A DNA stretch of 64,000 bases from Aquibium microcysteis. Its GTDB lineage: Bacteria; Pseudomonadota; Alphaproteobacteria; Rhizobiales; Rhizobiaceae. The DNA is taken from contig NZ_CP061080.1 in the NCBI RefSeq assembly GCF_014495845.1, positions 1,849,001-1,913,000 on the forward strand, given 5' to 3'. Under the pieces are notes generated by a model, which did not search any database, was not told the DNA's origin, and saw only the letters and a program-made list of their open reading frames with translations. Both the position numbers and the translations under genes were made by a program. Positions 26,803 to 40,237 of the stretch are shown here, piece after piece; within the stretch, counting starts at the first letter, position 1, and each line of letters opens with the position of its first letter.

Positions 26803-28752
26803 GTGCGGCTCATGATGATCCGGTTTCGCCAGTCCCTGACCAGAACGCTCCTCGCCTCCGGCGCGCTGCTCGCCCTCGGCCTGGCTGCGGCGCAGGCCCA
26901 GGACGGCGGCGTCGCGGCGCCCACGCCCGCGAGCAGCGACGTGATCGAGACGGTCGCCGCCGTCGTGTACGGCGTGTCGGCCAACGACCTCCTCAACGTG
27001 CGGGCGACGGCGTCTCCGATCGGCCTGGTGCTCGCGCGCATTCCCAACGGCACCATCGTGACGCGGCTGGAATGCTCGATGTCCCGCAGCGCCGAATGGT
27101 GCCGCATCGAGGTGCCGGACCTCGACGGGCTCGTCGGCTGGGCGCCGTCCCGCTACCTCCTGTCGCCGCGCGACGACGAGGACGTGGTGGAGGCGCCGGC
27201 CGCGCCGCCCCGTCCCGTGGTCGTCGACCCGTCGCAGGTCACGATCGGCATCCTGCCCGATCCGCTGCCGATGCCGGAGGATCCTCTGGCCGACCTTGCC
27301 TCGGGCGGCCTCGCGGGAGGGACCGACATCCAGACGGTGCTGCTCGCACCGGCGCCGGGCGGGCCGCCGACCCTCGACGCCGCGCGCGAAGCGGCGAAGG
27401 TCGAGGGCGCCGCCGCAGAACTCGCCCTCGCCTTCGCGACGCGCACCGACCCGGCTTCGTCGGAAGTCTACAGCGCGTACGGAGCCGAAGCGGCGCCCGG
27501 CGCCGGGGCAGCGGGGACGACCTCCGAAACGGCCCTCGCCGTGCCGGTGCCATCGCCCCGTCCGTCCCGCGCCGACGAGACGGAAGCTGTGCCGGCCGAG
27601 GCGGTCGCGGCCCTTTCGCCGGCCGACACGGCGACGACTGAGGAGCCCGCCGCGCCGGCGGGACAGGCAGCCCCGGCGGCGCTCGAACCGGAGGCGCCCG
27701 TGGCGGTCGAGCCGCCGGCCACCCTTCCTGCGCCCGAGGCGGCCGCGTCCGCGGCGCCGGATGTGGCGCCCGCAGCCGAGCCGCCCGCGGTTCCCGCTCC
27801 CGCGCAGCAGCCTGCCGCCGCACTGGCGCTGCCGCCGGCCGCCCCCGGCGATCCCGCGCCCGCGTCTCCGGTCGTCCCGGAGCCCGAAGCCGCCGGCACC
27901 TCGCCGGCTCCCGCAGCGACTGCTTCTTCCGAGCCCGCCGACGGTCCGGACGAGACCGGCGAAGCCCCGCGCACGCTGCGCGAACAGCTTGCCGCGCTCC
28001 TTCCCGCCTGGAGCCGCCCGCCCGCCGGCGACGGCGCGGGGCCTGTGCCGGAAACGCAGCCCGGGGACGCCACTCCGGCCGGACCGGCGGCGGCCGCATC
28101 CGACGGCGACACCGCGGAGGCCGCCGCCGCACCAGCCTCCGACGAGAGCACCGACCAGATGGCAGCCGTCCGACCGGCTGAACCGTCCGCAGGCGCCGCG
28201 GTACCGTCGGCAGCCGGCGCGGAAACCGGCTCCGCTCGCTCCGGAGACGAGGCAGACGCCGCCGGCACGCCGCCGGCCGTCGATCAGGCCGCGGCCGTCC
28301 CCCCGCCCTCCGACGGCGCTGCGACGGCTGTCGCCGAGGCTGCGACGGCCGAACCGCCGGCCGCCGTGCCCGCGCCGATGCCGATCGCGCCGCGGCCGGG
28401 CGACGAACCCCGGCGTGTCGACACGGTCGCGCAGGCACGGCCGGTGGAGCCGACGCAGCCCGCCCCCCCGCCTGCCGGGGGCGAGACGGCCGAAGTCCCC
28501 TGCGCCCGCTATGTCGGCCAGCCGATGACCCGGTGCGAGGTCCGCATCCTGCGCCTCGGCCCGAATGATGCCGACATCACCATATTCTGGCCCGACGGCG
28601 GCGAGCGCCTGATCCGCTTCCGCGGCGGGCGGCCGGACGGCACCAACACGCGGGGCGAATTCCGCTTCACCCGCGAGGCCGAGCTGAACCTGATCCGCAT
28701 CGGCTCCGGCGAACGCTTCGAGATCCTCGACGCCGTGCCGTTCTCCGAGTAG
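26803..28752 (+). CDS. secreted SH3-domain protein with very long Ala/Pro-rich linker
   Basis: 649 residues. A signal peptide (to about residue 33, ALGLAAAQAQ) is followed by a bacterial SH3 domain (about 48-125: NDLLNVRATASPIGLVLARI, WCRIEVPDLDGLVGWAPSRYL). About 430 residues of low-complexity Ala/Pro/Glu/Thr sequence come next. The last ~85 residues form a compact C-terminal module starting CARYVGQPMTRCEVRILRLG and ending RFEILDAVPFSE, which I recall as a recurrent tail of rhizobial secreted proteins (recollection, not checked). GTG 26803 was chosen because AAGGAAG sits upstream; ATG 26812 or 26815 are alternatives. It probably spans the periplasm and binds peptidoglycan or protein. Likely co-transcribed with the caspase-fold gene. 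Confidence 0.75.
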   Translation: MRLMMIRFRQSLTRTLLASGALLALGLAAAQAQDGGVAAPTPASSDVIETVAAVVYGVSANDLLNVRATASPIGLVLARIPNGTIVTRLECSMSRSAEWCRIEVPDLDGLVGWAPSRYLLSPRDDEDVVEAPAAPPRPVVVDPSQVTIGILPDPLPMPEDPLADLASGGLAGGTDIQTVLLAPAPGGPPTLDAAREAAKVEGAAAELALAFATRTDPASSEVYSAYGAEAAPGAGAAGTTSETALAVPVPSPRPSRADETEAVPAEAVAALSPADTATTEEPAAPAGQAAPAALEPEAPVAVEPPATLPAPEAAASAAPDVAPAAEPPAVPAPAQQPAAALALPPAAPGDPAPASPVVPEPEAAGTSPAPAATASSEPADGPDETGEAPRTLREQLAALLPAWSRPPAGDGAGPVPETQPGDATPAGPAAAASDGDTAEAAAAPASDESTDQMAAVRPAEPSAGAAVPSAAGAETGSARSGDEADAAGTPPAVDQAAAVPPPSDGAATAVAEAATAEPPAAVPAPMPIAPRPGDEPRRVDTVAQARPVEPTQPAPPPAGGETAEVPCARYVGQPMTRCEVRILRLGPNDADITIFWPDGGERLIRFRGGRPDGTNTRGEFRFTREAELNLIRIGSGERFEILDAVPFSE

Positions 28753-29155
28753 CAGGCCGCATCGTCGAACCCTCCGACCCGCTTCCTCACGCCGCTGCGC
28801 CCCGGCCTGCCGCCGTATGCGGTTGCACGGCGCAGCGGGGCGTTCATCAGGAGATCAGCTGGATGACGCGGGCGCCGGCAAGGTCGCCATGGCGAAGACG
28901 CCGCTTCGCGCAGCCGCGGCCGAGGCAGGAGCGCCGGTGGAAGATGCGCCGTCAGGCGTGCGCGCAAGCCCCTCGTCAGATGCCCTCGGCCGTCCGGCCT
29001 GACGCGCTTCGGCATTGGCGGCCAGGGTGCAGCATGGCCCGCGCGTCCGGCCCTTGGGTCGGCCAGTCGCTGGCAGTTCGGCGAGCGGAGCGGTCACCCG
29101 GATCGCGATACCGCTCCGGAGGGCGACGCTTCGGTCCGCGACAAGACCGCCGCCT
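28753..29155. other. convergent spacer, nothing recognised
   Basis: 403 bp between the SH3 gene and the convergent SEC-C gene. No conserved frame, tRNA or strong terminator hairpin was seen on either strand. Confidence 0.5.
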
Positions 29156-30064
<909 letters not shown>

Positions 30065-30341
30065 GGTCTTGCTCCCTGGTCCGCCAGACTGGACCGTTTG
30101 GCCTTGCCGGCCAACCTCGCGCGAGAGGTCATCCAAGACTATTTCGACACGGGCCTCGTCGAGGTTGCGCGCCATATCCCTCCGCGCGCCGGGCTGAAGG
30201 CGAAGGCCGTTTTCAGGGGTTCCCTCCCCCGTCTTCCTCCCCTATAAGGCCCGCCTAGCCAGATACCCTTCTCCCTTGCGCACCGGCCGGGCCTCGCCCC
30301 GCGTCCGGCGCTTCGCGCAGAGCACGACGAGCGGACCCACC

Positions 30342-33824
<3,483 letters not shown>

Positions 33825-33882
33825 GGCAGTCGGCAGTCGGCAGTCGGCAGTCGGCAGTCGGCAGTCGGCAGTCGGCAGTCGG
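33825..33882. repeat. tandem heptamer repeat (GGCAGTC)x8
   Basis: Eight exact copies of GGCAGTC plus a trailing GG begin at the base after the carB stop codon. The 7-bp unit is not a multiple of 3, so it reads through all frames. Such arrays are seen in rhizobial spacers and are prone to slippage. Beyond it, 33883-34056 holds no gene. Confidence 0.95.
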
Positions 33883-34056
33883 AGAAGATCGCGGCAAGTC
33901 GGCGGTGGCGCAAGCACCTGCGTCGCGTTCCGTCGCGGTCGGCGGACGCGTCCGCCAAGGGTTGCCCGCTCGAGTTGCACCGCGCCGCCATCGTCGTGTG
34001 TGGGCTCGCGCCAGGAGCGGTGCGGCGAGGAGAGACCAAGTCCCCTCGCCCTGCCC

Positions 34057-34857
34057 TCAGTTCCTCCGGTAGAGCCGGAGCGTCACCGGGGCCAGCACGA
34101 TGGTCAGCAGCACCGGGGCCGTGAGCGCGAGGAGCACCTCGCTCGCGCTCGCCGTGCCCGCCATCAGCCCGCGCAGCGCCGTCGTCATGTGGGAGACGGG
34201 GTTGCGGGCGACGAAGCCTTCCAGCCAGGCCGGCATGGTTTCGGGGCTGACCATGATGTTGGAAGCGAAGACCAGCGGGAAGATCGCCGTGAAGCCGATG
34301 GTCATGACGGTCATGGGCGTGCGGATCAGTAGGCCGAGAACGATGAAGATCCACCCCGTGCCGAAGCCGATGGCGAAGAGGAGCAGGAAGGAGAGGACGA
34401 CGCCGACGAGGCCCGCCTCCGGCCGGTAGCCGAGCGCCAGGCCGACGCCGAGGACGATCAGCCCCGCGATGAAGTGGCGCAGCACGTCGCCCACCATCAG
34501 CCCGGCGAACGGCGCAAGCTGCCAGATCGGCAGCGAGCGGAAGCGTTCGAACAGGCCCTTCGACAGGTCGGTCGACAGGCCCATGCCGGAATAGACCGAG
34601 TTGAACACGACCGTCTGCACCAGGATACCCGGCAGGAAGAACTGCAGGTAGTCGCCCGGCGAGCCGGCGAGCGCGCCGCCGAAGACGAAGGTGAAGAGCA
34701 GCGTGAACATGAGCGGCGTCATGATCAGGTCGAAGAGCTGCTCGGGCACGTGGCGGAACTTCAGCGCCGCGCGCCAGCCGAAAGCGAGCGCGTCGGAGAG
34801 CGGGCCCGGCGGCGGCGGCCGGCGTACGGTGGTGAGCGTTGCGGGCGAAGGGGTCAT
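34057..34857 (-). CDS. ABC-2 type transporter permease (DrrB-like)
   Basis: 266 residues with six predicted helices of the ABC2_membrane family. The motifs FDLIMTPLMFTLLFTFVFGG and YLQFFLPGILVQTVVF and the conserved MPAWLEGFVARNPVSHMTTALR near the C-terminus match DrrB/NodJ-type exporters. ATG 34857 overlaps the stop of the ATPase gene (ATGA). The pair should export a drug-like or lipid substrate; specificity is unknown. Confidence 0.92.
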   Translation of the reverse strand: MTPSPATLTTVRRPPPPGPLSDALAFGWRAALKFRHVPEQLFDLIMTPLMFTLLFTFVFGGALAGSPGDYLQFFLPGILVQTVVFNSVYSGMGLSTDLSKGLFERFRSLPIWQLAPFAGLMVGDVLRHFIAGLIVLGVGLALGYRPEAGLVGVVLSFLLLFAIGFGTGWIFIVLGLLIRTPMTVMTIGFTAIFPLVFASNIMVSPETMPAWLEGFVARNPVSHMTTALRGLMAGTASASEVLLALTAPVLLTIVLAPVTLRLYRRN

Positions 34858-35900
34858 CGGTTGTCCTCCCCGGAAGCGGCGCCGCCCTCGCCGCCCGGTG
34901 CCTCGGCCGCCGGAGCGCCGGTGAGCGCGAAGAAGACCTCGTCGAGGCTGGGCGAACCCATCGAGAAGTCGCTGAGTTCGATGCCGGCGCCAATCAGCGC
35001 GGCGACGGCCGCGCTGGCCTCGGCTGCCGAGGCGGTCATCACCGAGAGCTGCGCCCCTTCCGCATTCCGCTGGACGACGGCACCGAGGCGGGCGGCGAGC
35101 AGAGCCGCAGCCTCGTCGAGGCGGGCGGGATCGGCCGGTGCCACGTGCAGGAAGCCGGAACCCACCGCCGCCTTGAGTTCGCGGCTGGTGCCCTCCGCGA
35201 TCTTGCGGCCATGGTCGATGACGGCGATGCGCGCGGCGAGCTGGTCCGCCTCTTCCAGATATTGCGTGGTGAGCAGGATGGTGACGCCGCCGGCCGCGAG
35301 CTCGCGGATCAGGCGCCAGACGCCCTGGCGCGCCTTGGGGTCGAGCCCGGTGGTGGGCTCGTCGAGGAACAGCACGCCCGGCGTCACCACCAGCGAGGCG
35401 GCGATGTCGAGCCGGCGACGCATGCCGCCGGAATAGTGCTTCACCTGGCGCCGGCCGGCATCGGAAAGATCGAAGGCGGCGAGCAGTTCGTCGGCGCGCG
35501 CCCGGGCGGCGCCCCCGCGGAAGCCCCAGAGGCGCGCCAGAAGGATCAGGTTCTCGCGGCCCGTCAGGTCCTCGTCCAGCGAGGCGAACTGGCCGGTGAG
35601 CGCGATCGAGGCGCGCACGGCCTTCGGATCGGCGACGAGGTCGTGGCCCATCACGGTGGCACGGCCGGCATCGGGCGCAAGCAGCGTCGCCAGCATCCGG
35701 ATCAGCGTCGTCTTGCCGGCACCGTTCGGCCCGAGCACGGCGAAGATCATGCCGCGCGGCACGTCGAGATCGATGCCGTCGACCGCCTTCACGGCACCGA
35801 AGCGGCGGACGAGCCCGCGCGCGGAAATGGCGAGCGCCGGATCGGGCGCCGTCGACTCCAGGACTACCGCGGGGTGCGCCCGCGTGACCGTCTCGCTCAT
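34854..35900 (-). CDS. ABC transporter ATP-binding protein (DrrA family)
   Basis: 348 residues. N-terminal ATPase has Walker A GPNGAGKTT, Q-loop LTGQFASLDEDLTG, signature YSGGMRRRLDIAASL, Walker B LFLDEPTTGLD and H-loop region LLTTQYLEEADQLA. The C-terminal ~100 residues are the DrrA-type extension (SMGSPSLDEVFFALTG). DrrA/DrrB pairs confer self-resistance to antibiotics in actinomycetes and export diverse molecules elsewhere. First gene of the two-gene operon. Confidence 0.93.
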   Translation of the reverse strand: MSETVTRAHPAVVLESTAPDPALAISARGLVRRFGAVKAVDGIDLDVPRGMIFAVLGPNGAGKTTLIRMLATLLAPDAGRATVMGHDLVADPKAVRASIALTGQFASLDEDLTGRENLILLARLWGFRGGAARARADELLAAFDLSDAGRRQVKHYSGGMRRRLDIAASLVVTPGVLFLDEPTTGLDPKARQGVWRLIRELAAGGVTILLTTQYLEEADQLAARIAVIDHGRKIAEGTSRELKAAVGSGFLHVAPADPARLDEAAALLAARLGAVVQRNAEGAQLSVMTASAAEASAAVAALIGAGIELSDFSMGSPSLDEVFFALTGAPAAEAPGGEGGAASGEDNR

Positions 35901-36238
35901 CGCAACCTTCCTGTCCCCCCCGGGGAGCCGCGCAATAGCGGATTTCGGGCGCGAGTTGAAGGTCGAGGCGGGAGGAATGCTGACAAAGGGCTTGACGCTG
36001 CCAGCCGCCCGGGTGTCCCCGGAGTGGCAGGCGGTCCGACGATGATGGCCGCCGCCGGCAGCGTCCGGTAGAACCGCTGCCCCTGGACGGGAGGTAAGAC
36101 CGTAACGGCGCCGGCGACCGTCCGGAACTCCTCCCGCGTCCGCTGCTCGACGCGTTCCGGCAAGGGGAGCGCGACGGATGCCGCCGCGCGGCCCCTGGAT
36201 GACGGGACCGCGCGGAGGCGAGGCCGGCGCGTCCGGGT
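35901..36238. other. spacer between chemoreceptor gene and ABC exporter genes
   Basis: 338 bp. It holds the upstream region of the DrrA-like gene. A minus-strand frame at 35897-36163 (containing AGAVTVLPPVQGQRFYRTLP) is open but has no family match and overlaps the DrrA start; I do not call it. Confidence 0.4.
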
Positions 36239-37858
36239 TCAGAATTCCTCCCAGCCGTCGGCATCCTCCTGCGGCGAGACCTTCAGCGCAGCGGAGCCGT
36301 TGGTGGGATAGGCACGGCCGCCGCGCGGCTGCATTCTCTGCGGCGCGGCCGGAGCGGCGACAGACCGCGCCGATCGCCGGCCGTCATTGCCGTTCGCAGC
36401 CGATCCGGTGCGGAAGCGACCGACGATGGTGGCGAGGCTCGTGGCCTCCTTCTCCAGCGAGAAGGCCGACGCCGTGGATTCTTCGACCATGGCGGCGTTC
36501 TGCTGCGTCGACTGGTCCATCTGCCCGACGGCCACGTTGATCTGGGCGATGCCCGTGGCCTGCGTGGCGGCGGAGGCGGCGATCTCCCCGACGAGCTGGC
36601 CGATGCCCGCGAAGGACGCCGTGATGCGCGAGAGCGCCGCGCCGGTGTCACCGACCAGCGCGACGCCGGTCTCGACGTGCTGCGAGGAGGTCGAGATCAG
36701 CGACTTGATCTCCTTGGCTGCCTCCGCCGAACGCTGCGCGAGCGCACGCACCTCCTGGGCGACGACGGCGAAGCCCTTGCCGGCCTCGCCGGCGCGCGCC
36801 GCCTCGACGCCGGCGTTGAGCGCGAGCAGGTTGGTCTGGAAGGCGATCTCGTCGATCACGCCGATGATCTGGCCGATCTGGCCGGCCGACTTCTCGATCT
36901 GGTCCATCGCCGCGACCGCCTGCCGCACGACGTCCGCGCTCTTCTCGGCGTCCGCACGCATGGCCGAAACGGTGCCGTCGGCCTGGCGCGCACGGTCGGC
37001 GGTCTGGCGGACCGTTTCCGTCAGTTCGTTCAGCGATGCCGCGGTCTGCTCGATGCTCGCCGCCGTCTGCTCGGTCCGCTTCGACATGTCGTCGGACGCC
37101 CGGGTGATCTCCGAGGCACCGAGCTGGACCTGCGAAGCCGCCTCGCGGACGGCCCCGATGATCTCCTTCAGGCTCCCGACCGCCCGGCCGAAGGCGTCCG
37201 ACAGCTTGCCGGACTTCTCTGCCAGGGACGCGTCGACCTCGACGGTCAGGTTGCCGGAGGCGATCTCGTCGAGGCATGCGGCGATGTGGTCGAGAGACCG
37301 CACCTGCTCGCGCTCGGCCTCGGCCCGCCGCGCGCTCAGCGTCTCGAGATAGATCGACGTCGCCAGTTCCATGTCGAGCATCGCAGCCTTGACGAGAGCA
37401 CCGACCTCGGCCGACAGCGCCTCGGCGGTGACGTCCGGCTGCCTGCGGCCGAAGAAGCCGCGCTGCGCAGCGGGCCAGCGGCGGGCGATGACCTGCGCCA
37501 GCAGCTCCTCCAGGATGATGGCATAGCCGCCGATGTACCAGCGCGGCTCCAGCCCGATCCGCGCATGGGTGTGCCCGACGGTCTGGACGGCCTGGGCGTA
37601 TTCACGGCTGAAGGCTCCGGAGGTGATGAGCTTCCAGTGCTCTTCCTGCCGGGCGCGCGCGCTGTCCATCTGCAGGCCGTTGCCGAAGAAGCGCGACACC
37701 GACGGTGTCGCCCTGACCTTCGCGTAGAATGAGGCCATCGCAGGCGCCAGCGCTTCGCCGATCAGAGGGGCCACGCCCCGCAGCGATTCGCGCGCCTTCT
37801 CGTCGAGGCCGAGGAACTCCAGACGGTCCTGGAGTGCCGAGATTTCGGTATCCTTCAT
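36239..37858 (-). CDS. soluble globin-coupled methyl-accepting chemotaxis protein
   Basis: 539 residues, no transmembrane segment. N-terminal protoglobin/globin-coupled sensor domain (about 1-175) has [20 protein letters not shown], where H98 is the probable proximal haem ligand. HAMP-like region and MCP signalling domain follow (about 215-480) with the conserved hairpin tip [24 protein letters not shown] (given as [16 protein letters not shown] and VEAARAGE). The C-terminus ends DGWEEF, resembling the xWxxF pentapeptide that tethers CheR/CheB. It should therefore be an oxygen/redox aerotaxis receptor (HemAT-like) able to undergo adaptation. No che genes are nearby. Confidence 0.9.
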   Translation of the reverse strand: MKDTEISALQDRLEFLGLDEKARESLRGVAPLIGEALAPAMASFYAKVRATPSVSRFFGNGLQMDSARARQEEHWKLITSGAFSREYAQAVQTVGHTHARIGLEPRWYIGGYAIILEELLAQVIARRWPAAQRGFFGRRQPDVTAEALSAEVGALVKAAMLDMELATSIYLETLSARRAEAEREQVRSLDHIAACLDEIASGNLTVEVDASLAEKSGKLSDAFGRAVGSLKEIIGAVREAASQVQLGASEITRASDDMSKRTEQTAASIEQTAASLNELTETVRQTADRARQADGTVSAMRADAEKSADVVRQAVAAMDQIEKSAGQIGQIIGVIDEIAFQTNLLALNAGVEAARAGEAGKGFAVVAQEVRALAQRSAEAAKEIKSLISTSSQHVETGVALVGDTGAALSRITASFAGIGQLVGEIAASAATQATGIAQINVAVGQMDQSTQQNAAMVEESTASAFSLEKEATSLATIVGRFRTGSAANGNDGRRSARSVAAPAAPQRMQPRGGRAYPTNGSAALKVSPQEDADGWEEF

Positions 37859-38511
37859 TCGTTTGGTCCCCTTGGATTCAAAGTGCTTCCCGCCCTGGAA
37901 ACCATCGGCTTCCAGCACCACACGTTCGGAGGTTGAAGAACGAGTCCCGGGATGTATTCGGGACGGACGTCGCATCGAGCAACCGGTCCATCGACGAGCA
38001 TGGGGCCCTGGAGCCGCCGCATCTCGTTCGCGCGCAGAACGATGCCCGCCCGCATTTCTGCAGGCAGCAAGATATCTCAATTCCGCAGGTTAACGGGACC
38101 TTACACTCACAGAATCGTTATAATCCTTCCCGAAACGGGCAGCAAAATCCGGCAAGAAACGACAGGTCCGGCCTGGAGGGTGGGGGCAGGACGAACCGAC
38201 TTTCCTCTAGAAACTCGCGGACATCGTCTGGAGGGGGTGATGCTCCGGCCCTGGCGATCGCCACGCTGCTCGGCCGCGCGATGCCCGGCGGCGGGCGTCG
38301 GTCTGTTCTGGAACGGCGCGTCTGGCCTCGGCAGCCATCGCGCCGCGGGTATGCCTCCCTCTCCTCACGCTTCGCGTGATGCCGATCCGGGGCGAGCCGC
38401 CGGTCTCGCCCGACCTTCGGCCCCCCTGCCCGAGGTTGCGGACGGGAACCCGACCCGCGGCCCTGGTTGCTACCAACTATTCGCCACTCGCCATTCGCCG
38501 CACTCTACCCC
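37859..38511. other. spacer upstream of the chemoreceptor gene
   Basis: 653 bp without a convincing gene. The right end carries a short heptamer repeat (38479-38499). A TTAA-N7-TTAC sequence at 38090-38104 resembles, with one mismatch, a CtrA box (TTAA-N7-TTAA), 230 bp before the receptor gene. The AT-rich patch 38100-38125 may include the promoter. Confidence 0.4.
38479..38499. repeat. heptamer repeat ATTCGCC-ACTCGCC-ATTCGCC
   Basis: Three contiguous 7-bp units differing at one base, just downstream of nadE. A different family from the GGCAGTC array at 33825 but with the same period. Confidence 0.7.
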
Positions 38512-40185
38512 CTACGCCCCGTCGCGATACCTGTTCGTGATCGGATACCGCCGGTCGCGCCCGAAGTTCTTGCGCGTGATCTTCACGCCCGGGGCGGCCT
38601 GGCGGCGCTTGTATTCGGCGATGTAGAGCAGGTGCTCGATGCGGGTGACGGTGGCGGCGTCGTGGCCGCGGGCGACGATGGCGTCGACCGACATCTCGTT
38701 TTCCACCAGGCATTCCAGGATGTCGTCGAGCACCGGATAGGGCGGCAGCGAGTCCTGGTCGGTCTGGTTCTCGCGCAGCTCCGCGGACGGCGCCTTGTCG
38801 ATGATCGACTGCGGGATGACCTCGCCCGAGGGGCCGAGCGCGCCGGGCGGGACGGTCGTGTTGCGCCAGGCCGACAGCTTGTAGACCTGCATCTTGTAGA
38901 GGTCCTTGATCGGGTTGAAGCCGCCGTTCATGTCGCCGTAGAGCGTGGCGTAGCCGACCGACATCTCCGACTTGTTGCCGGTGGTGACGACCATCGAGCC
39001 GAACTTGTTGGACAGCGCCATCAGCAGCGTGCCGCGCGCGCGGCTCTGCAGGTTTTCCTCGGTGATGCCGGAGGTCGTGCCCTGGAACAGCGGGCCGAGG
39101 GCGGCCATGAAGCCTTCCACCGGCTCGGCGATCGGGATGACGTCGTAACGGCAGCCGAGCGCCCTCGCGCAGGCTTCCGCGTCGGCCAGCGATTCCTTCG
39201 AGGTGTAGCGGTAGGGCAGCATGACGGCGTGCAGCCGCTCCTCGCCGAGCGCATCGACGGCCAGGGCCGCGCAGAGCGCGGAATCGATGCCGCCCGACAG
39301 GCCGAGCACCACGTCCCTGAAACCGTTCTTGTTGACGTAGTCGCGCAGGCCGAGCATGCAGGCGCGGTAGTCGGCTTCCTCGGTCTCGGGGATGCGCGAC
39401 ATCGGGCCGGCCGCGCAGCGCCAGCCGTCGGCCCCGCGCGTCCAGGTGGAGACGGCGACCGCCTCCTCGAACTGGCTCATCTGGAAGGCGAGCGACTTGT
39501 CGGCCTGGATGGCGAAGGACGCGCCGTCGAAGACGAGCTCGTCCTGGCCGCCGAGCTGGTTGGCGTAGAGGATCGGCAGCCCGCTCTCGATCACCTGGCG
39601 GATGACGACCTGGTGGCGCACGTCGACCTTGCCGCGGTAATAGGGCGAGCCGTTGGGCACGAGCAGGATCTCGGCGCCGGCCTCCGCCAGCGTCTCGCAG
39701 AGGCCGAGTTCGCCCCAGATGTCCTCGCAGACGGGAATGCCGAGCCGCACGCCGCGGAAGCTGACCGGACCCTGGATCTCGGGACCGGGCTGGAAGACGC
39801 GCTTCTCGTCGAACTCGCCATAGTTCGGCAGGTCGAGCTTGTAGCGCTCGGCAAGCACCTTGCCTCGGTCGGCGACCACGACGGAATTGTGCAGCCCGCT
39901 GGCGCGGCGCAGCGGCGTGCCCATGACGACGCCGGGCCCGCCGTCGGCGGTGTCGGCGACGAGGTCGGCCACCGCCGCCTCGCAGGCCTCCACGAAGGAG
40001 GCGCGCAGCACGAGGTCTTCCGGCGGATAGCCGGAGATGAAGAGTTCGGTGAACAGCACCAGCTCAGCCCCATGGCGCGCGGCCTCGGCGCGGGCGGCGC
40101 GGGCTTTCGCCAGATTGCCGGCGATGTCGCCCATCACGGGGTTGAGCTGGGCGACGGCGATGCGGAGCGTGTCGGGCGTGGTCAT
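38512..40185 (-). CDS. nadE: glutamine-dependent NAD+ synthetase
   Basis: 557 residues. It makes NAD+ from deamido-NAD+, ATP and glutamine. N-terminal nitrilase-type glutaminase domain (about 1-260: ELFISGYPPEDLV, NSVVVADRGKV, GIPVCEDIWG with the nucleophilic Cys). C-terminal synthetase domain has the ATP pyrophosphatase loop LGLSGGIDSALCAALAVDAL and TGNKSEMSVGYATLYGDMNG. Full length, so it can use glutamine rather than free ammonia. Downstream spacer carries the heptamer repeat. Confidence 0.96.
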   Translation of the reverse strand: MTTPDTLRIAVAQLNPVMGDIAGNLAKARAARAEAARHGAELVLFTELFISGYPPEDLVLRASFVEACEAAVADLVADTADGGPGVVMGTPLRRASGLHNSVVVADRGKVLAERYKLDLPNYGEFDEKRVFQPGPEIQGPVSFRGVRLGIPVCEDIWGELGLCETLAEAGAEILLVPNGSPYYRGKVDVRHQVVIRQVIESGLPILYANQLGGQDELVFDGASFAIQADKSLAFQMSQFEEAVAVSTWTRGADGWRCAAGPMSRIPETEEADYRACMLGLRDYVNKNGFRDVVLGLSGGIDSALCAALAVDALGEERLHAVMLPYRYTSKESLADAEACARALGCRYDVIPIAEPVEGFMAALGPLFQGTTSGITEENLQSRARGTLLMALSNKFGSMVVTTGNKSEMSVGYATLYGDMNGGFNPIKDLYKMQVYKLSAWRNTTVPPGALGPSGEVIPQSIIDKAPSAELRENQTDQDSLPPYPVLDDILECLVENEMSVDAIVARGHDAATVTRIEHLLYIAEYKRRQAAPGVKITRKNFGRDRRYPITNRYRDGA

Positions 40186-40237
40186 GGCGCCGGTTTAGCG
40201 CGAGGCTTGGGGCGCGGCAATGGCGTGGCGAGTGCGG

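Noticed and set aside
27600..28440. Long Ala/Pro/Glu-rich stretch as a frameshifted region of the SH3 gene
   Set aside because: The frame stays open and both ends are conserved-looking domains in the same frame, so it is a genuine linker.
35897..36163. 88-codon minus-strand frame between the chemoreceptor and ABC genes
   Set aside because: Overlaps the start of the DrrA-like gene, lacks a ribosome site and has no recognisable family.
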